Shown: positions 22,279 to 33,624, numbered from the stretch's first letter. The stretch is 64,000 nucleotides of DNA from Blasia pusilla (GCA_050084515.1 CM114271.1:7068001-7132000), one strand, 5' to 3'. Made by a program: numbers and translations. The notes: generated from the letters alone by a model not told the origin.

Positions 22279-23350
22279 TTGTGTGGCAGTGTCGAGAGGA
22301 CGGTGTTAGATCTCTTCAGACGGATTAGCACCGGATTAGCTGCAATATTGCAGGCGGGCATTGGGGTGCATCGGTACCTTTATGTGGAGAGAGATGAGTC
22401 CGCGCGACAAGTATCATTACGTCACGTAGCGAGATTGGTCCAGAGGTATCATGAGTTTTTTCCGGTATCCGTAGTACAAGGATATCAGCATACACTACCC
22501 GCCGACATATCTTTGGTGGGGGCGCAGGATCTAGATAGAGTTGGCACCATTCATTTGGTGATTGGTGGATAGCCATGTGAGGGTCATTCATCAACTGGCC
22601 AAGGGTTTGGATTGAAGGACCCAAGGGCAGGGATATTTTGGGAGATGTTGCAAGTAGTACGACACTTGCAGGAGATGTTCTCCGACATATATTTTGGAGA
22701 ACATGCCGTTGTTGGGAGATACTCGTGCATGTGTGATGACGAGTGTGCATCAGGTGAGGTCCTCGTTGAGACCTGCTGTGTTGTTAGATGCAGCAAGAGT
22801 TGGATCACGCACCCATCGTCCATGACTATGGTGGACGAACTTGATACCATCATAGGTGCTGAGTCGAGCATAGGATGGAGTCCAGAGAGCACCACATCTC
22901 CCACTAGATGCTATTTTGGGATCAGGGCGTCGATCTCAGGTGGTGACGCAGGATGATAGACCACCGTTGGCGATGGCCAATAGGGTGGGGGAGTTGAGGG
23001 CAGCCTTATCTAGGTTGGTGAGCTTCCCAGCATCCCATGCCTTTAGTTAGGGAGGGCCAGGCATGATTTGGGATGAGGTGAACTGAGCATTGGAGGAGCC
23101 TCCAACAGATTAGCGCGAGCGTGCCATGGGGTTTGCTACGGGTACTACGGCGTTGCCAGATAGGACTGAGGCATCCCGGAGACAAGTGTTGGGGCAAGCG
23201 ATGGACCTCAATTGTCTCACATGGATAGTCAGCCTAGGTATGGATGAGCAGAGACAGATGCGAGTGTCATCTATGCCGTCACGTCCACAAGTCGGACCAT
23301 TGCCTATAGGGTCTGTACAAGCATTGGGTTGGGGTGGGACGAGGAGACAT
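22279..23350 (+). pseudogene. C5 cytosine DNA methyltransferase of element C
   Basis: Motif I appears as VLDLFRRISTGLAAILQAGI near 22310, followed by a YLYVERDE motif II. Motif IV is interrupted: IHLVIGG, then TAG, then PCEGHSS near 22570. The stop replaces the Trp seen in elements B and D, a single G-to-A change. The motif VI region is frameshifted near 22690. The C-terminal LGQAMDLNCLTW motif is present at 23190-23230. The order relative to protease and reverse transcriptase is the same as in B and D. Confidence 0.85.
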
Positions 23351-23529
23351 AGGCACCCATGGATTTCCTAGGACGTCGTTCAAGCGGAGAGTGCGGAGGC
23401 GGTGAGAGTAGCACATGTTCATTTTCTGGATGTAGAGCATGGTGTAGGAGGTCAAAGTGGAGTGGTTGTTGCGGAGGTGGCTAGGGTTACTACATAGCAA
23501 CCAAAGCCGGAGGTTGCCTCCTCTCCGAG

Positions 23530-23831
23530 TGAGGTCAAGATGGAGACTTGGGAGCCTGTGATAGGTATGAAGTTGATAAGAGGAGAGTGACGGCGAGTTC
23601 ATAGGTTTCTGAGAGGCCATGTAAGTTGTTTTGCCTTCAGTATGAGAGATTTGGATATGCTGAAGGGTCACAAAATACGGATTGAGTGGGCTAGTGATAC
23701 GACGATCTTTTGTCGACCCTACATGTATTCTGATATACAGCGAGTCTTGATTCAGACCAGGAGTCGGGACTTGTTGGAGGTAGGACTTGTGGAGTTATCA
23801 CATGGGGAGTATGCATCTGCCATAGTCATGC
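23530..23831 (+). pseudogene. Reverse transcriptase of element C, upstream half
   Basis: A METWEPVIGMKL-like segment opens the domain. It is followed by CFAFSMRDLDMLKG, then RPYMYSDIQR, then HGEYASAIVMP, the N-terminal fingers of a gypsy reverse transcriptase. The frame is cut at ATGC (23828-23831), where element B begins, and continues at 34254. Confidence 0.85.
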
Positions 23832-23832
23832 C

Positions 23833-24336
23833 TGTCACGACGGTTATGATAGATCGATGGGATCTAGCAGAGCGTCTGCACAAGTAGTGGAGGATAGGCC
23901 CAGGTGGTCGAGGATCACCTCTTGAGGCCCCGAGAAAGTTGAGAGAGCAGGTTTCCCCTTCGTTCGGCTCATTTGGAGCCATATAGAGAAACTTACTATT
24001 TTTGGTAAGTTTCCATATTAGGGATAGTTGACTTTCCACTTTGGGAAGTGGCCCTTCACACGTTTTAGCAGGTCAAGAGCCAAGGTGGTGACCTCCGAGC
24101 ATAGGTTACCGTTTAGAGGGCTTGGGGTATACCTCCAAGAGAGAGAGAGAGCTTGAGAGCTCATTCTCTATTTGTTGAACATCTTGGCATAAGGCGGCGG
24201 AGCTATGGTCCCTTGCCTTGTGAGTGTAACCCAAGCCTCTCATTAGAAGAGTGGGTTTGGTTTGACATAAGAGAGAGTGCACACCTTTGAGAGCTATGGT
24301 GTGAGATGGTGTAGAGAGAGATTGGATCTTACTTTA
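23833..24336 (+). repeat. Element B terminal block B, 5' copy
   Basis: It begins TGTCACGACGG and aligns over about 500 bp with 33625-34137. It contains inverted repeats (GAAACTTAC at 23988 with GTAAGTTTC at 24005; GGCTC with GAGCC at 23966-23980; CCACTT with AAGTGG at 24036-24051). After ACTTTA the sequence turns into leader; in the 3' copy the same ACTTTA runs into an A block. Confidence 0.85.
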
Positions 24337-25887
24337 CAAAGAGAGAATGAGAGAGTGAGAGAGCTTCATGGGGGAGCTCGCTGGTCACTCGTTGTTTTTG
24401 CAGGTTGGGGACCATGTTTCCCATTCAGCAGCTCATGGGAGTGCTCACCGGAGCAAGGGATTCTTTGATTGTTCTTTGCATTTGCCGATTTTTTGTGTGG
24501 AAGAGTGGCGCACGGAAGCGCTACCCAATTTATGATAGGGATTGATTATATATGGGGGCGTGTTGCCCCATGCCGGAGCTCTTAAGAGCACCATGTAGCT
24601 TACTGATTTGTATTTTTACAGGTTTTACATTTGTGTTGGGATAACTCAACGCAAAAGCGTTGCCAAATTTTGTGTAGAAGAAAGAGACATTGAGCTTTAC
24701 GACAGTCCCTTTCAGTTTTTTCTCGAATGTCCGTTTCTAAATTATCTTTGACGCTCTTGTAGATTGTGAAGTTGTGCACGATATGCATCAAATAATACGC
24801 AATTTGGAGTTGTGAGCAAAACGTTATGGTCAATATTGCAAAATTGGCATTGCTAGGCGATTTTTAGGGTTAAACTGTTCAAACCCTAAACCAGCCGCCA
24901 TACCGGCGGCGGCCGTCGCCGTTGTAGTCACCATCAATGGTCTTCCGTCGATGGTCAATCGTCACCATCATCATTCAACCATCACCATCAATGGTCCACC
25001 GTCCGTTGTCCACCCTTTGGTTGCCATTGCCGCCGTTACGGAGTGGAGGGTCTCTTACGACGTTCGTTGATTCTTTGACTTGCGTCGCCACCACGTACTT
25101 TGTATTGGCCGCCATCATCATCAAATTTTTGTCATCAACCAGTGATGGCAGATGACCTCCGATTATGGTGTTTGAGTTTTGATTTCATGCTGCTATGTTG
25201 TGATTGGTAGCCGCTCGACGATGATTGATTACCGTGCCGTGACGCCCGTAGCCGCAACGCGCCGTCGATTGCCACGTCGTGTTGCTCGTGGCCGTACGGC
25301 ACCATCTCGATTGCAGAGCTGCTCTGTCATTGTGGAGCAGAGTGTGGGTTTATTGTTGATTGAGGAGGGTATGCCGCTGAGTGCCGCATCCCACCATCTA
25401 TGGCCGTGCCGTTTTGTGCCGCCTATTGCGCCGCACCGTTCTGTTGGAACCGCACTGTCTATGGAGGAGTTTTGAGCAGCGTCAGTACGGGAGGATTATG
25501 ACTTGCTGATTGGAGGAGTTGTCTCCATAATCGAGTTGGGGTCGAGATTTGCAGTTGCTGAGGAGCGACATCGACATGTGTTTAGGTTACCCATTATGGT
25601 CCTTTACCCTGCACGCGTGAGGGATTTTGGGATTTGGATAGTTTATTTGGGGATATTGGGTTGTGTGGATGCTGAGAGCATCATTTATATATGTGGTTTA
25701 GGGAACATAGACCTGTGTGGGATGTCCAAAGTTGAGGATAGGTTATCGATGAGATGATAGCCTGGTCGATTTTCCGCACCACGTCGCTTGTTGCCGCACG
25801 TTACACCTCTCGGGGAGGGAGAGTGTAGATCGAGGGCCGAATGTTTGGGATGAATGATTGAGGGATTACTCGGGAGGTTGAGAGTGA
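24337..25887 (+). other. Leader of element B
   Basis: This 1.55-kb non-coding leader matches that of element D. It has a GC-rich stretch near 24890-24925, an AAACCCTAA (telo-box-like) motif at 24881, and repeated ACCATCA/TGGTC words at 24930-25010. No primer binding site could be recognised at its start. Confidence 0.65.
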
Positions 25888-27546
25888 TTGAGTGACAGGG
25901 GCACGAGGATCATCACGGCGTCCATTCGGGACTTTGAGAGGCGAGGTGGTGAACCTGAGAGTACCTCTAGAGGTTTTACGCGGAGTGGCACGAGGTTCCG
26001 AGGGTCTCCACGTGAGGGACCACCTCGACCTCCTTCTGTGTCATCGTCAGAAAAGGGGGAGGGTGTAGAGGAGTTTGTGAGCACATCACCACACATTGTG
26101 AGTGGTCCTACCAGTTGGGCGTACGGGATGGACGACCGGAGTAGAGGACCGCATAGGTTTTCAGATGCAGTAGGTACGATTGAGTTGCATGATTTCATAG
26201 CAGAGTTTAAGAGTTGGTGCGACTCCCAGCGGGCCAGGAAATCTAGAGAGTTCAACCCGTTTACAACATGGAACGGTATGTTCTAGCATTTAGAGGGGGC
26301 ACCCATGGACGATTACCATGAGTTCTCTCAGAGATATGCATGTGAGATCGAGGCGTGGATGCTCTACTATGACCCACATTATGTGTCATGGACGAAACCG
26401 TTCCCAGATGAGGAGGAGGAGTCAGGAGTGGCTACTTCCTCTTCCACTAGTGACGTTTTAGGAGGGATCACTCGCACAAGAGCAATTGCATCCTCTAGTC
26501 GGGTTTGTCCCAGGTTCAACCCTGTGGTTGAGTTCTTTGCTGAGTTGAGGGCATGTGCGGCTCAACAGCAACCGCCTACTATTATTTTTTGGTCATGTGG
26601 TGGAGCCCATCATCAACGCAATTGCACTCGTCAGGGTCATGGATGTGTGCCTCAGCATGGAGGAGGAGATGGTGCTGCACCAAGAGGTTATCAGTGTGAC
26701 TATTGTAAGAGGTATGGTCATACACGCGCCAGTTGTTTCAGTTTACATGCTAAGTTACGTCTGGATCGAGGGCCAGAGAGGGCACCAGAGCGAGTAGCCA
26801 GTCCGGTTGGGCCTAGAGATCGTGCACTAGGTAGTCCCATTGAGGGACGAGGAGCTGGAGTTGCCCAACACGGTGGTGGAGCTACCCGTGGAGGAGGTAG
26901 AGTCCTACCACCTAGACACGTTGAGGGGGATGCCGGGCGTGAGGCTAGGATGGCTGCTCAGATACATCAGCTACAGGAGCAGATTGCTGCTATGGCATTG
27001 AGATCACCCGATGCCGGATCTGTGGCATCGACATCATATGGAGCAACCATAGATATGGAGGATCCTAGTTGGATGTGCGGGGTTGCCTAGATGGAGACAG
27101 CCGCAGTTGTGACGCGTGGAGCAGCCTCAGAGTTGGATCCACAGCGAGGGGAAGCCACAAAGAAGACTAGGCTTCCTCAGTCTTTTAGTTTGTCCAAGAC
27201 GATGAGGACTCCATCGATGGGTCATGATCTGAGTTCCTGGAGAGTTGGTGATGTTGTTGGTGTGCAGGCACAGAGGGCGATGGGAGAAGCGAGTGCGACG
27301 AATCCTATTGTTGATGCTCAAGAGGGGCATGTGTCGAGCACGTTGTTGGGGGTTGCCCCCATTGTGTACCGCGCTCCTTTATTTTTTGCTTCCGATGTTA
27401 TGACGTTGGGGGATACGCCCGCCGAGGCTTTTTGGCTGGCCGCTACGCTATGTGAGCGTGGAGTTGGAGTTCCCGCATCACATTCAGACGTGATTGCGGA
27501 GGAGGTGATGGACCTGCCCTTGGAGCAGATGCTCGAGCCGTCCACG
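25888..27546 (+). pseudogene. gag of element B, with zinc knuckles
   Basis: Gag and the protease further on share one frame, interrupted by single stops at 26284, 27088 and 27547. The Gag core (VGTIELHDFIAEFKSWCD) ends at a TAG where the other copies have Gln before HLEG. Zinc knuckles lie near 26590-26730. The first reads FWSCGGAHHQRNC, with its first Cys changed to Phe; the second, CDYCKRYGHTRASC, is intact. A deletion near 26555 removes the middle part of Gag that elements C and E retain. Confidence 0.85.
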
Positions 27547-27576
27547 TGAGATTCATGGCAGGCTGCGGCTGCTAGG

Positions 27577-28083
27577 ATGGCGGAGATGCCCGCTAGACCC
27601 ACGATAGAGCGTGCCATGGCTTCTCCTGGTGTTGTGTTTCTGGATAATCGTGGAGAGGTCTTCCAGTTGGTGAGTCTCGGAGGTAGAGCTTTTAGTTCGC
27701 AACGAGTCTTGTTGGATTCAGGAGCGCAATCCCTGATGTTGGGGAAAGCCTCACTTAGAGAACTGGGCTTGACGAGAGCCGATGTGGAGCATTTTCTATT
27801 CCAGATACAGACATCCTTGGGTGGATCAAGAACCACACAATATATCACCCAACAAGAGGTCGTGGTGAGGATTCACCCGGGACATCTTATAGATGAGTCC
27901 GTGGTGCGAGCCAAGGCGATAGTGACTCATGTAGAGTCCTACGATGTCTTGGTTGGTGGAGCAATGTTATACTCGATGGGGTTTTCCCTGGATTATTGGA
28001 GGAGTCAGCGTCCTAGAGACCAATATGGCAATCAAGTGATGGGTACCTTTGCTCATTACCCGTTCGATTCACAGGTACAGTGA
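27577..28083 (+). pseudogene. Aspartic protease of element B
   Basis: RVLLDSGAQSLMLGKA near 27715 carries the DSG catalytic motif, and ESYDVLVGGAMLYSMGF near 27940 the second conserved strand. Compared with element D, one G is missing near 27996. This shifts the frame and makes the stop at 28081. Without it the frame would run directly into the methyltransferase, so in the intact element protease and methyltransferase were very probably one polyprotein. Confidence 0.85.
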
Positions 28084-29071
28084 TCGAGCGACGGCCACGA
28101 GAGGTGGCAACCTTAGCAACATTTAGCAGTGCCATCACTTGGCCTAGTGATTTGATTGAGGGACATATCCATGCAGAGGATACTCCTGTTCTTGACATTT
28201 CTATGGAGAGGAGTGTTATGGTAGCCGCATCATTCCATGGAGGAGAGGTGCCGTTATGGGGCTTGACTGAGGAGCTTCGACGATTGGCAAATGAGCACGT
28301 GCAAACCGCATGGAGCCAGGCGTTTGCACCAGAGCGTGACAGGTCTGGGGAACCCGAGGTAGCAGGGAGTGCTACAATAACATCCTTGGATACCATACCC
28401 ATTGTGTGGTGTATCCCGGAGGAGGGTATTCGAGTGTTAGATGTCTTTGGAGGGATTAGCACAAGTTTAGCTGCTGTTTTGTAGGCAGGAGTGCGAGTGC
28501 AGCAATACCTGTATGTGGAGAGTGATGATGTTGCGAGTGCGTCTCACCACAAAATATGGCACAATTATGCCTACATTTTCCCGACTTATTGTCTACGTCC
28601 CCAATACATGGGTATCAGAGTTCCCTACCGAGGGATATTTTGTTGTTGGGGGCGCATGACTTAGAGCAGGTAGGGACCATTGATTTGGTCATTGTCGGTT
28701 GGCCATGTCAGGGCCAATCGAGTGTTGGACGAGGCAGCGGGTTGGCTGACACTCGGTTCAAGTTGTTTTGGGAGATGTTGTGGGTCTTACAGCAATTGCA
28801 AGAGCACCAGTCGCGTTCTCGAGCCTACATTCTGGAGAATATGCCGATCTTAGGAGACTCCAAGTCACGGGTGGTGACGAGTGCTCACCAGATGCGTGCC
28901 ACGATCGGCCCAGTTGTGTTCTTGGATGCGGCGAGTGTAGGTTCTAGAGCCCATCATCCGCGTCTATGGTGGACCAACTTGGTAGAGCGCCCCTCCCATT
29001 TGTTAGGGGATTCCATTTTGGATCCAGGTGGTCGATCATAGGCAGTGAGGCACGATGATCGACCACCGTTG
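28080..29071 (+). pseudogene. C5 cytosine DNA methyltransferase of element B, first part
   Basis: An N-terminal extension (28080-28400) rich in short acidic and Ala segments precedes motif I, IRVLDVFGGISTSLAAVL near 28425. A TAG follows where element C has Gln. In the next frame (28556-29041) come motif IV IDLVIVGWPCQGQSS near 28690, motif VI AYILENMPILGD near 28825, and motif VIII-like SVGSRAHHPRLWWTNL near 28940. The Cys of PCQ is the expected nucleophile. The reading is cut at CACCGTTG (29064-29071) by the insertion and resumes at 30757. Confidence 0.88.
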
Positions 29072-30756
29072 TCGTGTCGAGAGCCTTTCTTTGAGTAAGG
29101 GCATGCCTTCTAGCTACGACATACGTGGTCGATGCAAGGAGAACTCTCTAAGAAGTTCTCCTTTTTCAATAAAAAATTATTATGTATGCTCTCAATTATC
29201 TCACGACATGTATCAAAAATGAAATTGTCGAGCACTTTTTCGTAACATCGGACCCCAAAATTCCTAACTATAAAATCCATATAAACAACCTTGGTAAGGA
29301 GCAAGTAGATTCATGAATATGAGTTTCAGGAGATTGCATTCTAGACGATAATGATGACCTTGGTAAGGAGCAAGTAGATGGCTCAACGTGGCTGACTTGC
29401 ATTTTGGGAACTTCTACATCTTCTTCTATCGTAGTTTATATCGTTACTTCTGCACTTTACTGTACTTTTTTTCTTGGCGGAGCACTTCCTTGCTTGCCAC
29501 GCACTATAACTCTTTCTTTGTCAGAAGGCTGCAACAGTTACTATGGTCACTCACAACAAATTAGCTTTGTAGTTTGTTTGTCTAGATCTTCGCTGGAAAC
29601 ATTTATTAGACCATGGCCATGATGAAGTGTACATATCAAAGGATTGAGTCATTATCTAAAGTTGGGTGTGTTACATTTTTCATTCAGGAATGTCATTGGA
29701 ATACTTTACGCTTGTACATGAGGAAGATAACACAACTAGTGTTAAATCCTACTTTAGCAGGCCTATTGACGTCCATGGATTGCTATATAAGGACATACAA
29801 AATACAATCCCATGTCCTTCCATATGTGACAATAGGAAGGATCACCGTAGTTGGAGATTGAATGACCTGGTTCATGAACGCCTCCCCAAAGTGATAAACT
29901 AAATAGAGAGTGAATCAATATCTATCTACAAAGAGTACCTTGATATGGTATGGATTGAGGAAAGGAAATTTGGGCACAACTCGTGCTTCACCCCTGTCCA
30001 TGTTTGACAGAAATTTTTATTCTCCTCAAGAATGGGTTTTGGCAAAATTATTCTCCCAAGAGGGGTAATCCACTCTAATTGGGAAAGTAACAAACCTAAA
30101 CATTCACTATTTTAGTATGACTAAACTCCTCTAAGGTGACAAACCTCTCATCTCCACATACACACACTGCACTGTAGAAACCTCTCGAAGAATAGACCAT
30201 GGTGAAGTTACTGTCCCAAGAGGGGTGATCCATTCTCATTGGAAGAGCAAACAATCCCAAAGCCATACATTGAAGAGTGATACGAGAGACTCAAGATGTG
30301 GAATAAAAGGTGATGAACCCTTGAAGGTCCCTCCTCTTTATAAACTCACAAGTGATCCACAATAGTAGAAAATAAAGCTAATCTTATCTTGTGCCACATG
30401 GCTTCCTCTCAAGGTTTAGCCAATCACATTTTGACACAAGTAGATTTCCTCTTATCTCTTCCAAAATATCCTCTTTTACCCACTTGATATTTTCCAAATT
30501 ACCCCAACTAACCTAACCACCAACAAAGACTACTTTTGTTTTTCATTAAAGCATCAACCTCACTACTTTACTTTTAAAAAATCATATTTTATTTATTACC
30601 TCTTTTTTTAAAATTGGGCCCGCATAAAAGAGGCACAATAAAGAGGTTTAAACATGAGAATTTTCTTTTCCTAAGCTAATTTACTTAATACCAATAAAAC
30701 TCTATCTAACACTTAACGAGGAAGGAGTTTACATATTGAGTGATTTTACTATACGA
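29072..30756. mobile_element. 1,685-bp insertion with 8-bp target duplication in the methyltransferase of element B
   Basis: CACCGTTG occurs at 29064-29071 and again at 30757-30764, exactly at the two ends, and the methyltransferase reading continues across it. The ends show at most a very short inverted repeat (TCGTGT against TCGTAT). An 8-bp duplication suits a hAT-like or other cut-and-paste transposon. No transposase is seen; the reading frames inside (for example 29666-29902) match nothing I recognise. A hairpin with 10-bp arms lies at 29136-29163, and an imperfect direct repeat (CCCAAGAGGGGT) at about 30055 and 30210. It is probably a non-autonomous element. Confidence 0.7.
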
Positions 30757-31079
30757 CACCGTTGAGTGTGGTCAACAGGGTAGGGAAGCCGCGGGCAGCC
30801 TTGCCCACGTTTGTGAGTTTTCCCGCTTCCTATGCATACAAGGAGGCCGGTCCTTGCTTGGCTTGGGATGACCAAGTTCAACGGTTGGTGGAGCCTAACG
30901 CCGACGAGAGAGCGAGCGATGGGATTTCCCACAGGAGTGACGACAGTATCGTCAATGTCAGAGGCATCACGACGCCATGTCTTGGGTCAGGTGATGGACC
31001 TGAACTGCTTGACATGGATCCTCAGTTTGGGAATGGTTGAGCAATGTCGTTTGAGATCGCGATAGATCACAGCGGTTGC
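30757..31079 (+). pseudogene. C5 cytosine DNA methyltransferase of element B, C-terminal part
   Basis: It resumes with VVNRVGKPRAALPTFVSFPA and EPNADERA. After a frameshift near 30910 it gives AMGFPTGVT and LGQVMDLNCLTW, the C-terminal methyltransferase motifs. A linker with GEIGRDTLGLLGMF near 31160, shared with element D, leads to reverse transcriptase. Confidence 0.85.
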
Positions 31080-31370
31080 GTTGGTGAGCCCCGTGCCTAC
31101 CGAGACAGTGGAGGCAGAAGTTGGGCCGAGACCCGAGGAGATCTACACACCAGGGGAGATCGGGAGAGACACCCTTGGACTTCTTGGGATGTTTGGCAAG
31201 TACGCTAGGAGATGATAGCCAGAGCATCAAGCGTGGTTCCGGGCACTGCATGTGTAGGAGATCAGAGTATGCAGTTGGTAGTAGGAGAGCGGTCGAGTGT
31301 TGTTGTTTGAGACGGGGTTGCACCATAGCAACCACTAATACCTGCGCCAGAGAGTCCTACCGTAGTCACA

Positions 31371-32384
31371 ATGGAAACTTGGGAGCCAGATATGGGCCCT
31401 AAGTTGAGAGGAAGAGAGCGGCGCCGAATACATCAGTTCCTCATGAGTTATAGGAGCTGCTTTGCGTTTAGCATGGAAGATTTGGGTACGTTGAAGGGAC
31501 TAGGGATCCACATTGAGGTGTCAAGTGATACGCCGATCTTCGGACGACCCTATAGGTACAGTGATATGGAGAGGGCTCTGATTCAGAGTAGGATCCAGGA
31601 CTTGGTCGGAGCAGGACTAGTGGAGATGTCGCATGGGGAGTATGTATCTGCCACTATCATGCCCGCCAATAAGGATGTGCATGGCAATTGGACGGATAGG
31701 CGGATGTGTAGGGATTACGGACCTATCAATCGGCAGACGAAGTTCGATAGGTATGCCATGTCCATCCTCTAGGAGATCTTTGATGCGATTTGTTACGCAA
31801 AGGTCTTCTGTTCATTGGATTTACAAGCCGGATACCATCAACTGCCTATCAGATTGGAGGACAGGGAGAAGACGTTTTTTTTGGGCATCGATCCTCACTG
31901 GAAGGATTGTTTGTACCAGTGGCGGTTCTTACCATTTGGGTTAAAGAACGCCCTGACTGAGTTTCAGAGGGTCATGGATAGGATCTTGGTTGGTCAAGAT
32001 TTTGCTAGATGTTATATTGATGATATCCTAGTCTTTAGCGCCACGGTTGAGGAGTATGAGCGACATCTAGAGGAGGTGTTTCGACCATTGCAATTACATG
32101 GGCTGAAGCTACATTCAAGCAAATGCAAGTTCTTCTACGACCAGATTGAGTACTTGGGTCATAAGATATACCCATGGGGCCTTGGTGTTCAACAAACGAA
32201 GGTAGAGGCTATCTCATGCATTCCACGCCCTACAGATATGAGCGGTGTTCGCGCATTCATGGGATTGGCAAACTTCTATCGGCGTTACGTCAAGGGATTC
32301 AGTTCGATTGCGAAGCTGCTGATCTTGCTGACCAAGGTGGATCACGAGTGGCACTGGAAGGATGAGCAGGAGCGAGCATTTTAG
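31371..32384 (+). pseudogene. Reverse transcriptase of element B
   Basis: Two frames cover a nearly complete gypsy reverse transcriptase. They show RPYRYSDMERALIQSR, then the GEYVSATIMPANKDVHGNW fingers motif, LDLQAGYHQLPIR, LYQWRFLPFGLKNA, and the catalytic box RCYIDDILVFS near 32010 (YIDD in place of YVDD). The thumb and connection follow (YLGHKIYPWGLGVQQTKVEAI, FMGLANFYRRYVKGF). A stop at 31770 and a frame change near 31800 break it. It copies element RNA to DNA in the particle. Confidence 0.9.
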
Positions 32385-32860
32385 TTGCTCAAGGACAGGT
32401 TGACGTCCGCGCCCATCTTGAGAAGATCGATCAGGGGGCGTCCTTTCCAATTGCACACAGATTGGAGCATGTTGGGGCTTGGAGCGATGCTCACTCAACA
32501 TGATGATGAGGGTAGAGAGTTCGTGGTGGCTTACACTAGCCGCTCGAACAACGCTGCAGAGGCAAAGTATAGTTCATATGAGAGTGAGTGCTTGGCTGCG
32601 GCGTGAGCTATCGCGCATTTTAGGTGTTACTTATTCGGAAACCCCTTTACCATCATCAGTGATCATCAACCACTGAAGCCGTCGATGGAGTCCGACAAGC
32701 TTACAGGAAAGCTTGCGAGATGGGCTGTGTTGTTGCAGACCACAGATGCTCAACCAAGATGCATAGGTTGAGTCGTAACCCATGCTTGAGTAAACGAGAT
32801 GCGATTGGAGCTCGATGGCATGGAGAGAATGATGAAGAGTCAGTGCTAGGATGGCACGCG
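32385..32860 (+). pseudogene. RNase H of element B
   Basis: FQLHTDWSMLGLGAMLTQHDD near 32450 gives the first catalytic Asp, followed by AEAKYSSYESECLA and, after a stop and frame change near 32605, ISDHQPLK. The tail at 32765-32785 keeps LSRNPC. RNase H removes the RNA template during reverse transcription. It is directly fused to reverse transcriptase in the same polyprotein; the TAG at 32382 stands where a Gln codon would fit. Confidence 0.85.
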
Positions 32861-32899
32861 TCAGCCTATTTAGGCATGTTGGCTATGGAGAGCCAGAGT

Positions 32900-33573
32900 G
32901 TGGAGACTTCGATGGCGAGGTCTAGTGGAGAATCCTTGGACCTTGAGGCCAGTGAGGAGATGACAAGTGGCCGAGATATTCATGATGATGGAGTAGTCTT
33001 GGAGTACCTTCGTACTGGCAGCGTTGCGAGCACCGTGGGTGCTAGAGAGCGGGATCGGATCCTACAACGGGCCAGACGGTTTCGTTGGGAGGGGACACAT
33101 GTTTTGAGGGTTTGGGAGGATGGTAGAGTACGCGTAGTGCCGCATTCTTTGCAGAGAGCATGACTAGTGCAACATGTCCACGAGGAGTTGGATCACTTTG
33201 GGATGAAGCGGACGTACAACTTGCTCCAGATTCAGTATTGGGCATAACCAACATCGGGATACATTGAGGTATGCGACTATTTCGGGTGGTGGTTATCGAC
33301 CAACTATTTGGAGGTTTCATCAGGGAGATTATGTCTACTTGCAGCAGACGACATCGACGACGTTGGATGTGACTGCAGGGTGCACTATCATGAGAGTGCG
33401 TAACGTTTAGCCATGTGATGTTCTCTTGCTGGAGGGGCACGATGGTATGGTATGGAAGGACCATGTGCGTAATTGTGCGCCATGTCACCGTCCTAACATT
33501 GATGGTACAGTAGATCCGAGCTCAGCAGTAGTTCCTGCAGGCTTGCGTTGTATGTTGTGTGGTTCTGCTCGTG
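32900..33573 (+). pseudogene. Integrase of element B, catalytic core deleted
   Basis: The N-terminal zinc-binding part is visible (HVHEELDHFGMKRTYNLL near 33180). At about 33240 the sequence then jumps into the C-terminal SH3-like domain (HRDTLRYATISGGGY, FHQGDYVYLQQT), losing the whole Asp-Asp-Glu core. The C-terminus reaches the first PHD ligand pair (LRCMLCGSA near 33555) and is then fused to a truncated A block. Element B could not integrate with its own enzyme. Confidence 0.85.
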
Positions 33574-33622
33574 GTTCGATGACAACGATGTACGTTGTGT
33601 AGCGATGTGTATGCACACGACA
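33574..33622 (+). repeat. Element B inner A block, truncated
   Basis: GTTCGATGACAACGATGTA and the following bases to CACACGACA match the end of the terminal A block at 34205-34253. It is followed by AC and then the second B block, just as A-AT-B in element 1. Its 5' part is lost together with most of the PHD finger. Confidence 0.75.
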
Positions 33623-33624
33623 AC

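Noticed and set aside
27318-27848. A 176-codon minus-strand frame within element B
   Set aside because: It lies opposite the protease coding strand; its residues mirror protease codons.
28600-28625. GGTATCAGAG resembling a methionine tRNA primer binding site
   Set aside because: It lies inside the methyltransferase coding region (GYQSSLP) and not next to a terminal repeat.
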